Of a DNA stretch of 9,225 nt, positions 1 through 6,282 are shown one piece after another. Both the position numbers and the translations under genes were made by a program. The DNA comes from Oligoflexia bacterium. GTDB taxonomy: Bacteria > Bdellovibrionota > UBA1018 > CAIMNF01. The notes below the pieces were generated by a model that was given only the letters and a program-made list of their open reading frames with translations, made no database searches and was not told the DNA's origin. Each line of letters begins with the position of its first letter. Within the stretch, counting starts at the first letter, position 1. The stretch lies in the NCBI GenBank assembly GCA_903842755.1, contig CAIMNF010000344.1, positions 1-9,225 of the forward strand. The letters run 5' to 3'.

Positions 1-599
1 CGGGCGCTAAAAAAGTTTACGCCAATGCGGGTACGTTAACGGGTTCGATCGGGGTAATCATGGAGTTTGCAAACTTAAAGAAGCTCTATGAATGGGCCAA
101 AGTAGAACGGTTTACGATTAAGACGGGTCATTTTAAGGACTCAGGCTCGGAATATCGGGACATGCAGCCCGATGAGCGCCAATATTTTCAAGATTTGGTG
201 CTCAATACATTAGATCAATTTAAAGAAGCGGTTGCCAAGGGTCGTCATATGACCCCGGAAGAGGTTACCGCTGTGGCCGATGGCCGAGTTTTTACGGGCA
301 AGCAGGCGTTGGGACTTAAATTGGTGGATCAGATCGGCACCTTTGATGATGCAGTGAAAGATTTGGCCAAAGAGCTTAAAATCAAGGGCAAGCCAAGGCT
401 TGCGTTTCCTTCAAAGAAATCCCATGGCATCCAAGATTTGCTATTAGGTGGCAAGAATGATGACGATGACGGATTTGAGGAAGAGCGCTCGTTCGTAGAT
501 CGCCTGTTTTCTAAGGTTGCCGACCGGTTACTTGGGGCCAGTTTTGAAGGCGTTCAGGCGCGGCCTGCGGGCCTTTATGCACTGTGGAATGGCCGGTAA
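1..599 (+). CDS. sppA: Signal peptide peptidase SppA (S49 family), 3' part only
   Basis: This is the C-terminal part of an S49-family membrane-bound serine peptidase that degrades cleaved signal peptides in the cytoplasmic membrane. The frame is open from base 3, upstream of the first ATG at 60, so the gene enters from the left edge and 60 is not the real start. Bases 3-62 encode a segment with AKKVYANAGTLTGSIGVIM, which matches the SppA block 'DKI-A-p-TlTGSIGVI'. The second Lys of AKK aligns with what is, in SppA, the catalytic general-base lysine (alignment from memory). The nucleophilic Ser lies upstream of the window. Further SppA hallmarks are the SG.....R.M..eE segment, 'VADGRVFTGKQAL-LKLVDQIG' and the family-like tail 'GLYALW'. 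A short acidic run (NDDDD) near base 460 is an unconserved insertion. The TAA stop is directly followed by the rsmB ATG, suggesting one transcript. Confidence 0.93.
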   Translation, partial: GAKKVYANAGTLTGSIGVIMEFANLKKLYEWAKVERFTIKTGHFKDSGSEYRDMQPDERQYFQDLVLNTLDQFKEAVAKGRHMTPEEVTAVADGRVFTGKQALGLKLVDQIGTFDDAVKDLAKELKIKGKPRLAFPSKKSHGIQDLLLGGKNDDDDGFEEERSFVDRLFSKVADRLLGASFEGVQARPAGLYALWNGR

Positions 600-1838
600 A
601 TGGCAGCACCTGCGTTTAAGACAGGGAGTTTGGTTCAGTTACGGACCATCGCTGTAAAGATCCTCGCGCAAGTTTTAAACTCTGAATTAAGTATTGATGA
701 TGCCATGTTAGCCGAATTGAATCGAACGTCGGGCGCAACAAAGCCTGAGTTTGATCGCTCGTGGATTTATGAGATGTGTTCGGGCGTGTTGCGCTACAAG
801 GGGCGACTCGATTTTATTATTGATACGTACTCGTTAAAAAAGAAGCCCACTGGACCACTTCGGCGCTATTTGTACACGGCTGTTTACCAAATTTTGGCGC
901 AAGAGACCGTTCCTGCGTTAGTGGTTTCGGAAACCGTTCAAGCGGTCCGCGAAAAGGAAGGCGAAGCTCCCGCTAAGTTTGTGAACGCATGCCTCCGCAA
1001 AGTAGCCGATGCAAAAGAACAGTGGAAGAATTGGTCCGTTACCGCAGCAACCGCCGAAGATGAGCTGATTGCTTGGTGTAGCCTTCCTAAATGGATTTAT
1101 AAAAAGCTGGTAAAACAATATGGACTGGAGTTCACGCTAGCCTATTCTAAGGCATCCTTGGAGCGTCCCGTAACCTGGTTTAAAAATCTAGAAAACGGTG
1201 AAAGCCAAATCCTCCCGCACGGGTACCAGGGCAACGAGGCACGTGGTTTTGTTCAGGACATTTCGAATCAGAACTTAGTTAAAAAAGTACACGAAAACTT
1301 ATTGAGTTTTGGGCAGTCGAAGAACTCAAAGTCACTGCCTAAAGTATTGGACCTTTGCTCGGCTCCCGGCGGAAAGGCGCTTGCGCTTGCAGGACTTCAG
1401 TATTCGGTGGTGGCAACCGATCGGGACGAGCAACGCTTATTAAAAGTCGTTGAAAACAAAACCAGGCTTAAGTTTCAAGACTCTGCCCTAATGGTAAAGC
1501 CATTTATCGAGGTATGGGGAAGCGCGCAGAAATGGGATGTCATTTGGTTGGATGTTCCGTGCATGAGTATTGGAATCATGCGAAGGCATCCCGAGATCAA
1601 ATGGAACCGTTTAGAAAAAGACTTGCCGTTATTGGTGCTCAAACAGGAGGAGCTTGTCGAGTGGTCCCGCGCCCACTTGGAGCCAGAAGGAATCCTGGTC
1701 TATAGTACATGTTCTTTGTTTAAAGAGGAAAACCCTGAAAAAATTCAAGGGTTTGAACTTTGCGCTTCGTTCAAGGCCTTTCCGCAGGAAGAGCCGTTCG
1801 GTGACGGAATTGTCGCCCATCTTTTTAAGTTAGCCTAA
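600..1838 (+). CDS. rsmB: 16S rRNA (cytosine-C5) methyltransferase, RsmB/Sun type
   Basis: A SAM-dependent RNA m5C methyltransferase of the RsmB/NOL1/NOP2 family; E. coli RsmB modifies C967 of 16S rRNA. At 412 residues it is close to the E. coli enzyme (429). Residues about 12-140 form a NusB-like RNA-binding domain with the RsmB pattern 'GVLRYKGRLDFII'. The catalytic Rossmann domain follows: QDISNQ near 220, SAM motif I V249-L-D-L-C-S-A-P-G-G-K, motif IV D318-V-P-C321 followed by RRHPEIKW, and motif VI Y368-S-T-C371-S with ENPEKI. C371 and C321 correspond to the nucleophile and the release cysteine of the family. Motif IV is slightly unusual: PCMSIG replaces the common PCSGTG. The ATG abuts the sppA stop and has only a poor ribosome binding site, so translational coupling to sppA is likely. 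RsmB rather than RsmF is favoured by the NusB domain. Confidence 0.93.
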   Translation: MAAPAFKTGSLVQLRTIAVKILAQVLNSELSIDDAMLAELNRTSGATKPEFDRSWIYEMCSGVLRYKGRLDFIIDTYSLKKKPTGPLRRYLYTAVYQILAQETVPALVVSETVQAVREKEGEAPAKFVNACLRKVADAKEQWKNWSVTAATAEDELIAWCSLPKWIYKKLVKQYGLEFTLAYSKASLERPVTWFKNLENGESQILPHGYQGNEARGFVQDISNQNLVKKVHENLLSFGQSKNSKSLPKVLDLCSAPGGKALALAGLQYSVVATDRDEQRLLKVVENKTRLKFQDSALMVKPFIEVWGSAQKWDVIWLDVPCMSIGIMRRHPEIKWNRLEKDLPLLVLKQEELVEWSRAHLEPEGILVYSTCSLFKEENPEKIQGFELCASFKAFPQEEPFGDGIVAHLFKLA

Positions 1839-1948
1839 TTCCGATCAATGGGATCACTTTAAATTAAATTGACATAGTTTAAAAAAACATGCAAAACCGT
1901 CCCTCATGGACGCTTTAACCCTCTTTTGCATGAAAGTGAGACCTCAGC
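1839..1948 (+). promoter_or_regulatory. Non-coding leader of the transglutaminase gene
   Basis: A 110-base AT-rich gap between rsmB and the transglutaminase start at 1949. It holds a perfect TTGACA hexamer at 1869-1874, but no good -10 box lies 16-18 bases further on (1891-1897 reads GCAAAAC), so the promoter is only a candidate. It also holds a nested inverted repeat at 1888-1932 (separate entry). The ribosome binding site before 1949 is weak, with only AGTGAG at 1936-1941, 7 bases from the ATG. No terminator for rsmB is visible, because the dyad has no following T-tract. Confidence 0.45.
1888..1932 (+). repeat. Nested inverted repeat in the transglutaminase leader
   Basis: CATGCAAAA at 1888-1896 is perfectly complementary to TTTTGCATG at 1924-1932. 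In the 27-base loop a second perfect hairpin forms: CGTCC (1898-1902), loop CTCAT, GGACG (1908-1912). The outer arm ends just before the weak ribosome binding site (1936-1941) and 16 bases before the start codon. It could be an mRNA structure that modulates translation, or a DNA operator dyad. The lack of a T-tract after 1932 argues against an intrinsic terminator. The arms are seen directly; the function is inferred. Confidence 0.6.
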
Positions 1949-3400
1949 ATGACGAACCCCCCTTTCTCTAAGACCCTTTTCATTGGGTCGATGGCATTTT
2001 TGTACGCCGCTCAAGTTTATTCCGCGGTGCCGGGCCCGTGGGATCCATCCAATGATCCCAAATGGTTTAATAACCGTGAATTCAATTCTCTTAATTTAGA
2101 ATACCATTTAGACCATTTGCCCTTAGAGGGACAAATGAAAGACCATATCGCCTGGAGCGATTCGTATTGGCCAAGCAATACGGGTGGAATTGCCTTTCGC
2201 TGGAATGATCCAAAAGCTGCGCAATATACGGACACTCGGATCACCGATGCGGACTCAGTTCAGTTGCGGGAGTCGCTTGGCTTTACTTACCATCTTTACA
2301 CCAAGCAAGAGGCTAAGGCGCTCACGTATGATCAACTGAAGGTGCTTTCACCGGCTGAAAAATATGACATTTTTAAAGGGGATTTTAGTTATCCCACCGT
2401 AAAGCACGAGCGAGCAAAGACCAACACCGGCATGGATTATTGGTTTGGAATTTGTGACGGCTGGACTCCGGCTGCGCTAAATCACGCCGAGCCCGCTCCA
2501 ATTAACGTAAAAGACGCAAACGGCAACGTCGAAAACCCAGTCTACAGCAAAGACGGGATTCTCATTCCCTTTGGCTCAGCCGACGTGAAAGCCATGATTA
2601 ATCATTATTACAACCGCACCCATGAAAACTCTCCGTCTGCATATTGGGCTAAAAAACGCTTCCACATTGCGGATGCAGCGCTGATGGGTACTGAATGCCA
2701 TACAGACATTACGAAGATGGCAGACCCTTGGAGCGTTGCCGAATGTGCAGATGCAAATGCAGGCGCGTTCCATATTACCATGACCAATCAATTAGGACGT
2801 TATGGGCGTGGCTTTGGAATTGACGTGGATGCGGGGGTAGAAATTTGGAATCAACCCGTTTTTGCCTATAAATCCGTCGCGATTGGTGAGCAAGGCCCTT
2901 CCCCTGGTGCAGCGCCCGGTACGGAACGAGAAGTGATCTTTAACACCGACTTGTATTATGCGGACGATACCTACAAAGGGAAAGCGTATTGGGATCCAAT
3001 GGTAGGCACTGATAATTTTCAATATGACGTCGTTAAATATCAATACCGAGTAGAGCTCGATCACTCTGGCGCCATTATTGGTGGTGAGTGGATGCATCGG
3101 GATTTGAGTGCAGATTTAGGTTGGCTTGATCAAATTGATCGAACCTCTGAGAAATTTAAAGCCCTTAATGACTATGAAAAACCGCCATTAAGACACGATA
3201 TTGAAGTTCGACACAACCGGCCTGACCAGTTGTGGATTCAGCGGGTGGCGAATTTTTCGGAAGGTTTTAATGGGTACTACGGCGATATTTATAAAATCTA
3301 TCGCCCCGCTCAGCCCGGTCCGATCGATTATCATCAGGTCAAACCAGCGACCGTTACTGAACGCGAGGACTACGAAGAATACATGCGTACCGGAAATTAG
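1949..3400 (+). CDS. Secreted transglutaminase, TGase-elicitor (GP42/Pep-13) family
   Basis: A 483-residue predicted exported transglutaminase resembling the Phytophthora cell-wall transglutaminase GP42 and its bacterial relatives (Pfam TGase_elicitor). Such enzymes form glutamine-lysine isopeptide cross-links. Residues 1-25 look like a Sec signal peptide: K8, a hydrophobic stretch, and probable cleavage near V23-Y-S-A26; there is no lipobox. The likely nucleophile is C169 in WFGICDGWTPAAL, typical of a Cys followed by GW. H275 in FHITMTNQLG and D292 or D294 in GIDVDAG are the likely His and Asp partners. Directly after, EIWNQPVFAYK (W300, P303) matches the Pep-13 elicitor peptide VWNQPVRGFKVYE. 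The only other cysteines are C250 and C266, a possible disulfide. The gene has its own leader and a downstream terminator, so it is probably monocistronic. The family call rests on motifs recognised from memory; the physiological substrate is unknown. Confidence 0.85.
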   Translation: MTNPPFSKTLFIGSMAFLYAAQVYSAVPGPWDPSNDPKWFNNREFNSLNLEYHLDHLPLEGQMKDHIAWSDSYWPSNTGGIAFRWNDPKAAQYTDTRITDADSVQLRESLGFTYHLYTKQEAKALTYDQLKVLSPAEKYDIFKGDFSYPTVKHERAKTNTGMDYWFGICDGWTPAALNHAEPAPINVKDANGNVENPVYSKDGILIPFGSADVKAMINHYYNRTHENSPSAYWAKKRFHIADAALMGTECHTDITKMADPWSVAECADANAGAFHITMTNQLGRYGRGFGIDVDAGVEIWNQPVFAYKSVAIGEQGPSPGAAPGTEREVIFNTDLYYADDTYKGKAYWDPMVGTDNFQYDVVKYQYRVELDHSGAIIGGEWMHRDLSADLGWLDQIDRTSEKFKALNDYEKPPLRHDIEVRHNRPDQLWIQRVANFSEGFNGYYGDIYKIYRPAQPGPIDYHQVKPATVTEREDYEEYMRTGN

Positions 3401-3404
3401 CGCC

Positions 3405-3752
3405 TTATCGGCGGCGGTTACGCGGATCAAGCGATTCAATCGCTTTTTGAAGAATTTGGACTCGGAGGTCGGGGAAATACTCTGATCTCCGAGACCATTC
3501 TTCTAAAAAGAGTGCGTAACTTTCCGAAAAATATTGCTGGGTTTTGTGCGTAAGGACTAAGTTCTCTTTGATGGAAGATTGAATTTTGTTCAGTTGTGTG
3601 GCTAGGTGAGTAACTTTAGCAGTCATCTCGTCCCTTTGTTCGATTAGGCCAGGTTTTAAGGCCTCTAAATCTTCTAAACTGAGGACAGCGGGCTTCGGAT
3701 TTGGAATTTCGTCTTGCGTGTCTGCGGACGATGGGGGAGTTGCATTGCTCAT
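3405..3752 (-). CDS. Small hypothetical coiled-coil protein
   Basis: A 115-residue soluble protein that I do not recognise. Residues 1-30 are rich in Ser, Pro, Asp and Glu and look disordered. Residues about 36-72 (LEALKPGLIEQRDEM onward) have heptad-like spacing of Leu, Ile and Val with charged residues, suggesting a coiled coil. Residues 75-110 form an amphipathic helix rich in aromatics, and the end is basic (RNRRR). There is no signal peptide or membrane segment. The ATG overlaps the stop of the preceding gene in an ATGA and has a good ribosome binding site, GAGGTG at 3758-3763, 5 bases upstream, so it is the last gene of the operon. Its stop is 4 bases from the converging transglutaminase stop. 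With the gene before it also ending in a coiled coil, the two products may interact, but that is inference. Confidence 0.75.
   Translation of the reverse strand: MSNATPPSSADTQDEIPNPKPAVLSLEDLEALKPGLIEQRDEMTAKVTHLATQLNKIQSSIKENLVLTHKTQQYFSESYALFLEEWSRRSEYFPDLRVQILQKAIESLDPRNRRR
3429..3448 (+). terminator. Intrinsic terminator of the transglutaminase gene
   Basis: AAGCGAT (3429-3435), loop TCA, ATCGCTT (3439-3445) form a perfect 7-bp stem. The T-run spans 3444-3448, overlapping the last stem bases. It lies 29 bases after the transglutaminase stop and reads as a terminator on the + strand. On the - strand the stem is followed by GATCCG rather than T's, so it should not stop the converging operon. 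It sits inside the C-terminal coding region of the converging gene. The T-run is short, so its strength is uncertain. Confidence 0.6.
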
Positions 3753-4354
3753 AATGGCACCTCGCTGCCTAAAATTTTAGCTAAGTCGCCTCGAAGTTTT
3801 TCAATCTTGACCAGAATATCTTTATCTTCTGAAACCAAAGGAGATTGAAAATTTAAACGCATGGAAATGGAAGAAATCGTTTGTTCAAGCGCCTGTTTTT
3901 GCGCTTTTAAAATTTCATTTTCTAAGAGTGTCTTCTCAACACTTTCTTCGGAGCCTCCCATTTTTCCAATTTCTCGCTGCAAAAGCTCACCCTTCATATG
4001 CATGGCGTAAATTTCATCTTCAAGTTTGATATGGGCCGCAATGGGTACCGTTTTGGGATTATAGAATACCCGCGGAATAAGCAAATCCATTGTAGCAATG
4101 TCGCCGACCGTTCTTTCGGAACTAATCCAATAGAGGGGAAATTTTCTAACCGTGAGTTTTTTCTTATAGGCAGATACAATCGCTGCTTCCTGTGCCGCCA
4201 AAGTAGCATAGCCCATATGGATGATGATGGGTTCCTCTTGGTCTTTGAGAATGGTCTCAAGGCTCACCAACAAGACTTTAATTTTTGCGGTTTCCACAGG
4301 CCCACGCACATAAAAACAAGAAATCCCCGGATAACGTTCAAATTTCAACTTCAT
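3749..4354 (-). CDS. Hypothetical protein, STAS-like N-terminal domain plus coiled coil
   Basis: A 201-residue soluble protein. Residues 1-105 alternate short hydrophobic strands and helices (ISCFYVRGPVE, KIKVLLVSLETIL, EPIIIHMGYATLAAQEAAIV, FPLYWISSE), the order seen in STAS or anti-sigma-factor-antagonist domains. No conserved phosphoserine motif is obvious, so STAS-like is a fold guess. Residues about 110-170 are charged with Leu, Ile and Met spaced as in a coiled coil, followed by a short helix at 178-197. The start is set at 4354 rather than the upstream in-frame ATG at 4384, because an exact AAGGAGGT lies 5 bases before 4354 and the added ten residues (MIFRLLRRSA) fit nothing. The start overlaps the end of the HDOD-like gene by 17 bases. 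A role as signalling partner of that protein is plausible but unproven. Confidence 0.75.
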   Translation of the reverse strand: MKLKFERYPGISCFYVRGPVETAKIKVLLVSLETILKDQEEPIIIHMGYATLAAQEAAIVSAYKKKLTVRKFPLYWISSERTVGDIATMDLLIPRVFYNPKTVPIAAHIKLEDEIYAMHMKGELLQREIGKMGGSEESVEKTLLENEILKAQKQALEQTISSISMRLNFQSPLVSEDKDILVKIEKLRGDLAKILGSEVPL

Positions 4355-5387
4355 CGCGGACCTCCTTAGTAACCTGAAAATCAAGGTAGCGAAGTTCGGG
4401 GAGTTCCAAATTAGGCTTTCCGCTTGGTCCGAACTGACTTGAATTTACTCCCTTTTCCGAAATAGCAATTCCAAGCATTCCCATGCAAGCCACGTCATGA
4501 ATATTCATTTTGCTGCGAATGTTGCACACGTAAGGAAAACCCCAGAAAGACATAATTTCAGGCAATTTTCCAAAAATGGGGAACGTTTGAGCAAGAAACG
4601 ATGCAATCATTCCCGTATGCACTTGATAGCGTTGCATTTCCATCGCAGCGATCAGGGGCTCTGATGTTTGGCTCACTTCGAGCTTCTTATAAAACTCTAA
4701 GCTTTCGGGAGCTTTGAGCATAATCAAACTGACATGAGCCAATTGACGTAAAAAAGCAGTTACGGGAGTTAAAAACTCAAGCTCCAATTCGTTTTTATAT
4801 TTACAAAGGCCCATGATGCGCTTTCCTTGGTCGACGGCCCGTAAAAAACATTGGTGCAAATAATCATCATAACGGATTTCGCCTAAATCTAAAAAAGGAG
4901 TTCGCTGTAAATAAAAAAGGAAGTCGAACATTAATCCTGCCGCAAATACCACGTCTTTATAGCGACTCGATTCACCGTAAGCTTCGCGCGCCTTGTGAGC
5001 GTACTTTAAAATATCATGCGCGCGCGAGGGGAGTCTTCCGGTGCGATAGTCCATTTTTAATTCCCGCAGCCTCAGCACGCGATTCACCAAATTGACCAAC
5101 AGCCAATAGCGCGTATGTTTGGTAGAAAAAAAGCGAATTTGTTCTTCTAAGGGAACTCGAACATCTTGCTGGCCGCCCTGAAGAGACTTAATCAGTCGCT
5201 CAAAAGGAGCTTTAAATTCAGGATGAAGTTCAAACATTTCTAAAAGTAGGGTCACTCGATCTTCAATATTATCCGGTTCAAAAAGAATTTTCGAAATCGG
5301 AGCCGCGCCAATAGGGCCAACAATTTTCTGAAGTAAGTCTTCGATAAGTTTAGGTGCCGGACTCAAGGGTCCTTTTTTGATGCTCAC
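4338..5387 (-). CDS. Divergent HDOD-like domain protein
   Basis: A 349-residue cytoplasmic protein starting with GTG. No exact family is recognised, but the layout resembles HDOD signalling proteins: a helical N-terminal part (residues 1-80), 'EEQIRFFSTKHTRYWLLVNLVNR' like the HDOD 'AI..LG...l..l.l' segment (81-105), then YAHKAREAYG...VVFAAGLMFDFLF (129-159) where HD/HDOD proteins read 'A..la.......FlaGLLHdiG', and VHTGMIASFLAQTF (256-269) where they read 'H...g..Ll...W'. The metal-binding HD pair is absent (LMFDF instead of LLHDI), so no phosphohydrolase activity is expected. The GTG at 5387 is supported by AGGAGAG at 5395-5401, 7 bases upstream. It overlaps the 3' end of psd by 38 bases, so coupling is likely. 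The HDOD call is tentative; the ORF itself is well supported by its ribosome binding site and gene context. Confidence 0.6.
   Translation of the reverse strand: MSIKKGPLSPAPKLIEDLLQKIVGPIGAAPISKILFEPDNIEDRVTLLLEMFELHPEFKAPFERLIKSLQGGQQDVRVPLEEQIRFFSTKHTRYWLLVNLVNRVLRLRELKMDYRTGRLPSRAHDILKYAHKAREAYGESSRYKDVVFAAGLMFDFLFYLQRTPFLDLGEIRYDDYLHQCFLRAVDQGKRIMGLCKYKNELELEFLTPVTAFLRQLAHVSLIMLKAPESLEFYKKLEVSQTSEPLIAAMEMQRYQVHTGMIASFLAQTFPIFGKLPEIMSFWGFPYVCNIRSKMNIHDVACMGMLGIAISEKGVNSSQFGPSGKPNLELPELRYLDFQVTKEVRDEVEI
4360..4367 (-). promoter_or_regulatory. Strong Shine-Dalgarno that fixes the start at 4354
   Basis: On the minus strand these bases read AAGGAGGT, a full match to the anti-SD of 16S rRNA. 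They lie 5 bases before the ATG at 4354-4352 and inside the last codons of the upstream gene. The alternative ATG at 4384 is upstream of this site, so 4354 is the better start. Confidence 0.85.
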
Positions 5388-6282
5388 CGATGGTCTCTCC
5401 TAAGGGTATCCATGTTTCAATTCCTTTTGAGGAGTTTTCCCGCAGGTCATCTGCAAGTTTAATTTTGCCTTGCTGGAGTACCCAGATCACGGTTGATCCC
5501 CCAAATAAAAAATACCCCTTTTCTTGACCTTTATCAAATAGAACTGTGTTTATTTGGTCACCATAGTTTTGACGCTGGACAATTTTTCCCACTCCAAGTG
5601 CGCCCACTTCGATCATGGCGACTTTCCCAAAGTTTGATTCTTTGCTCGATGAATTTAAAAGGGTAACGTGCCGTTCATTTTGAAAAAGAATTTGCGGAAT
5701 GTGATGAAGTGCAATCGGGTTAACCGAATGGAGTGGCCCATGGAGTTGCTTAAATCCCTCAATTCTACAGGAGATTGGAAAGTGGAAGCGGTGATAGTCG
5801 ACCGGGCAAAGTCGTGCGATGATGAGGGTCCCGCCTAAGAAATCCTTCGCAAGAGTTTCTGAACCGAGAAGTGATTTCAGGTTAATTTCAATTCCTTTTA
5901 CGGGAAAACGGCTAAACAATGAGAGGTTTTCTATCGCAAGATAGCGAGCTTCTGCGCCTGCGGCGAAAACGTTTTCTGAACAATTAAAATTCCGGGCGCC
6001 GGGTTTGAATTTTCGAATAAAGAATTCATTAAATGTTTGGTAAGGTGTTTCCTCGAATTCCGCCATATTGATTTGATAGTCGTGAATGAAACCGGGGATG
6101 GACTTTGCACTTGCGCGGGTGTTTTGTTGAAGGCCTATTAATTTACTAACCCATCTGCGTTTAAAAAGCAGAGCACACAGAAATCGGCCTAAAATGGATT
6201 CGTAAGCGAATTTCACCAGAGAATCGCCTAATACTTTTTCGACCTCTATTTTTTTTGTTTTACGATTAAAGTATTGAATCAT
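5350..6282 (-). CDS. psd: Phosphatidylserine decarboxylase proenzyme (type II-like)
   Basis: Converts phosphatidylserine to phosphatidylethanolamine at the inner membrane and is made as a proenzyme that cleaves itself to form a pyruvoyl group. The 310-residue protein has the type II pattern: FNEFFIRKFKPGAR (84-97), D162-Y-H-R-F-H167 with the conserved histidines, and the self-cleavage site F260-G-G-S263-T-V-I, where cleavage before S263 would leave a 48-residue alpha chain. H164/H167 and S263 are two parts of the Asp-His-Ser set used for self-cleavage. The Asp normally found in 'PADARYL' appears as E111 in AGAEARYLAI, a conservative change. The ATG overlaps the stop of the Rsm22-like gene (ATGA) and lacks a clear ribosome binding site, so it is coupled to that gene. 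The 3' end overlaps the next gene by 38 bases. Confidence 0.93.
   Translation of the reverse strand: MIQYFNRKTKKIEVEKVLGDSLVKFAYESILGRFLCALLFKRRWVSKLIGLQQNTRASAKSIPGFIHDYQINMAEFEETPYQTFNEFFIRKFKPGARNFNCSENVFAAGAEARYLAIENLSLFSRFPVKGIEINLKSLLGSETLAKDFLGGTLIIARLCPVDYHRFHFPISCRIEGFKQLHGPLHSVNPIALHHIPQILFQNERHVTLLNSSSKESNFGKVAMIEVGALGVGKIVQRQNYGDQINTVLFDKGQEKGYFLFGGSTVIWVLQQGKIKLADDLRENSSKGIETWIPLGETIGEHQKRTLESGT
5395..5401 (-). promoter_or_regulatory. Shine-Dalgarno for the GTG start at 5387
   Basis: On the minus strand these bases read AGGAGAG and lie 7 bases before the GTG at 5387-5385. The site sits within the psd coding sequence, so ribosomes finishing psd could re-initiate here. It supports a GTG start where no nearby ATG exists. 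Confidence 0.7.

Noticed and set aside
1869..1897. Complete promoter built on TTGACA at 1869
   Set aside because: The -35 is perfect but the bases at the -10 position (GCAAAAC) do not resemble TATAAT, so it is kept only as a candidate element in the leader.
1888..1932. Leader dyad as an rsmB terminator
   Set aside because: The sequence after the outer arm is AAAGTGAG with no T-tract, so an intrinsic terminator is not supported.
1930..1971. Short 13-codon reading frame (ATG at 1930) overlapping the transglutaminase start
   Set aside because: It has no Shine-Dalgarno and its ATG sits in the outer hairpin arm, so nothing beyond chance supports translation.
2792..3097. Minus-strand reading frame of 101 codons inside the transglutaminase gene
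   Set aside because: It is a shadow of the transglutaminase coding strand and has no ribosome binding site or motif.
4355..4384. N-terminal extension (ATG at 4384) of the STAS-like gene
   Set aside because: The exact AAGGAGGT at 4360-4367 lies downstream of that ATG and 5 bases before the ATG at 4354, so 4354 is the likely start.
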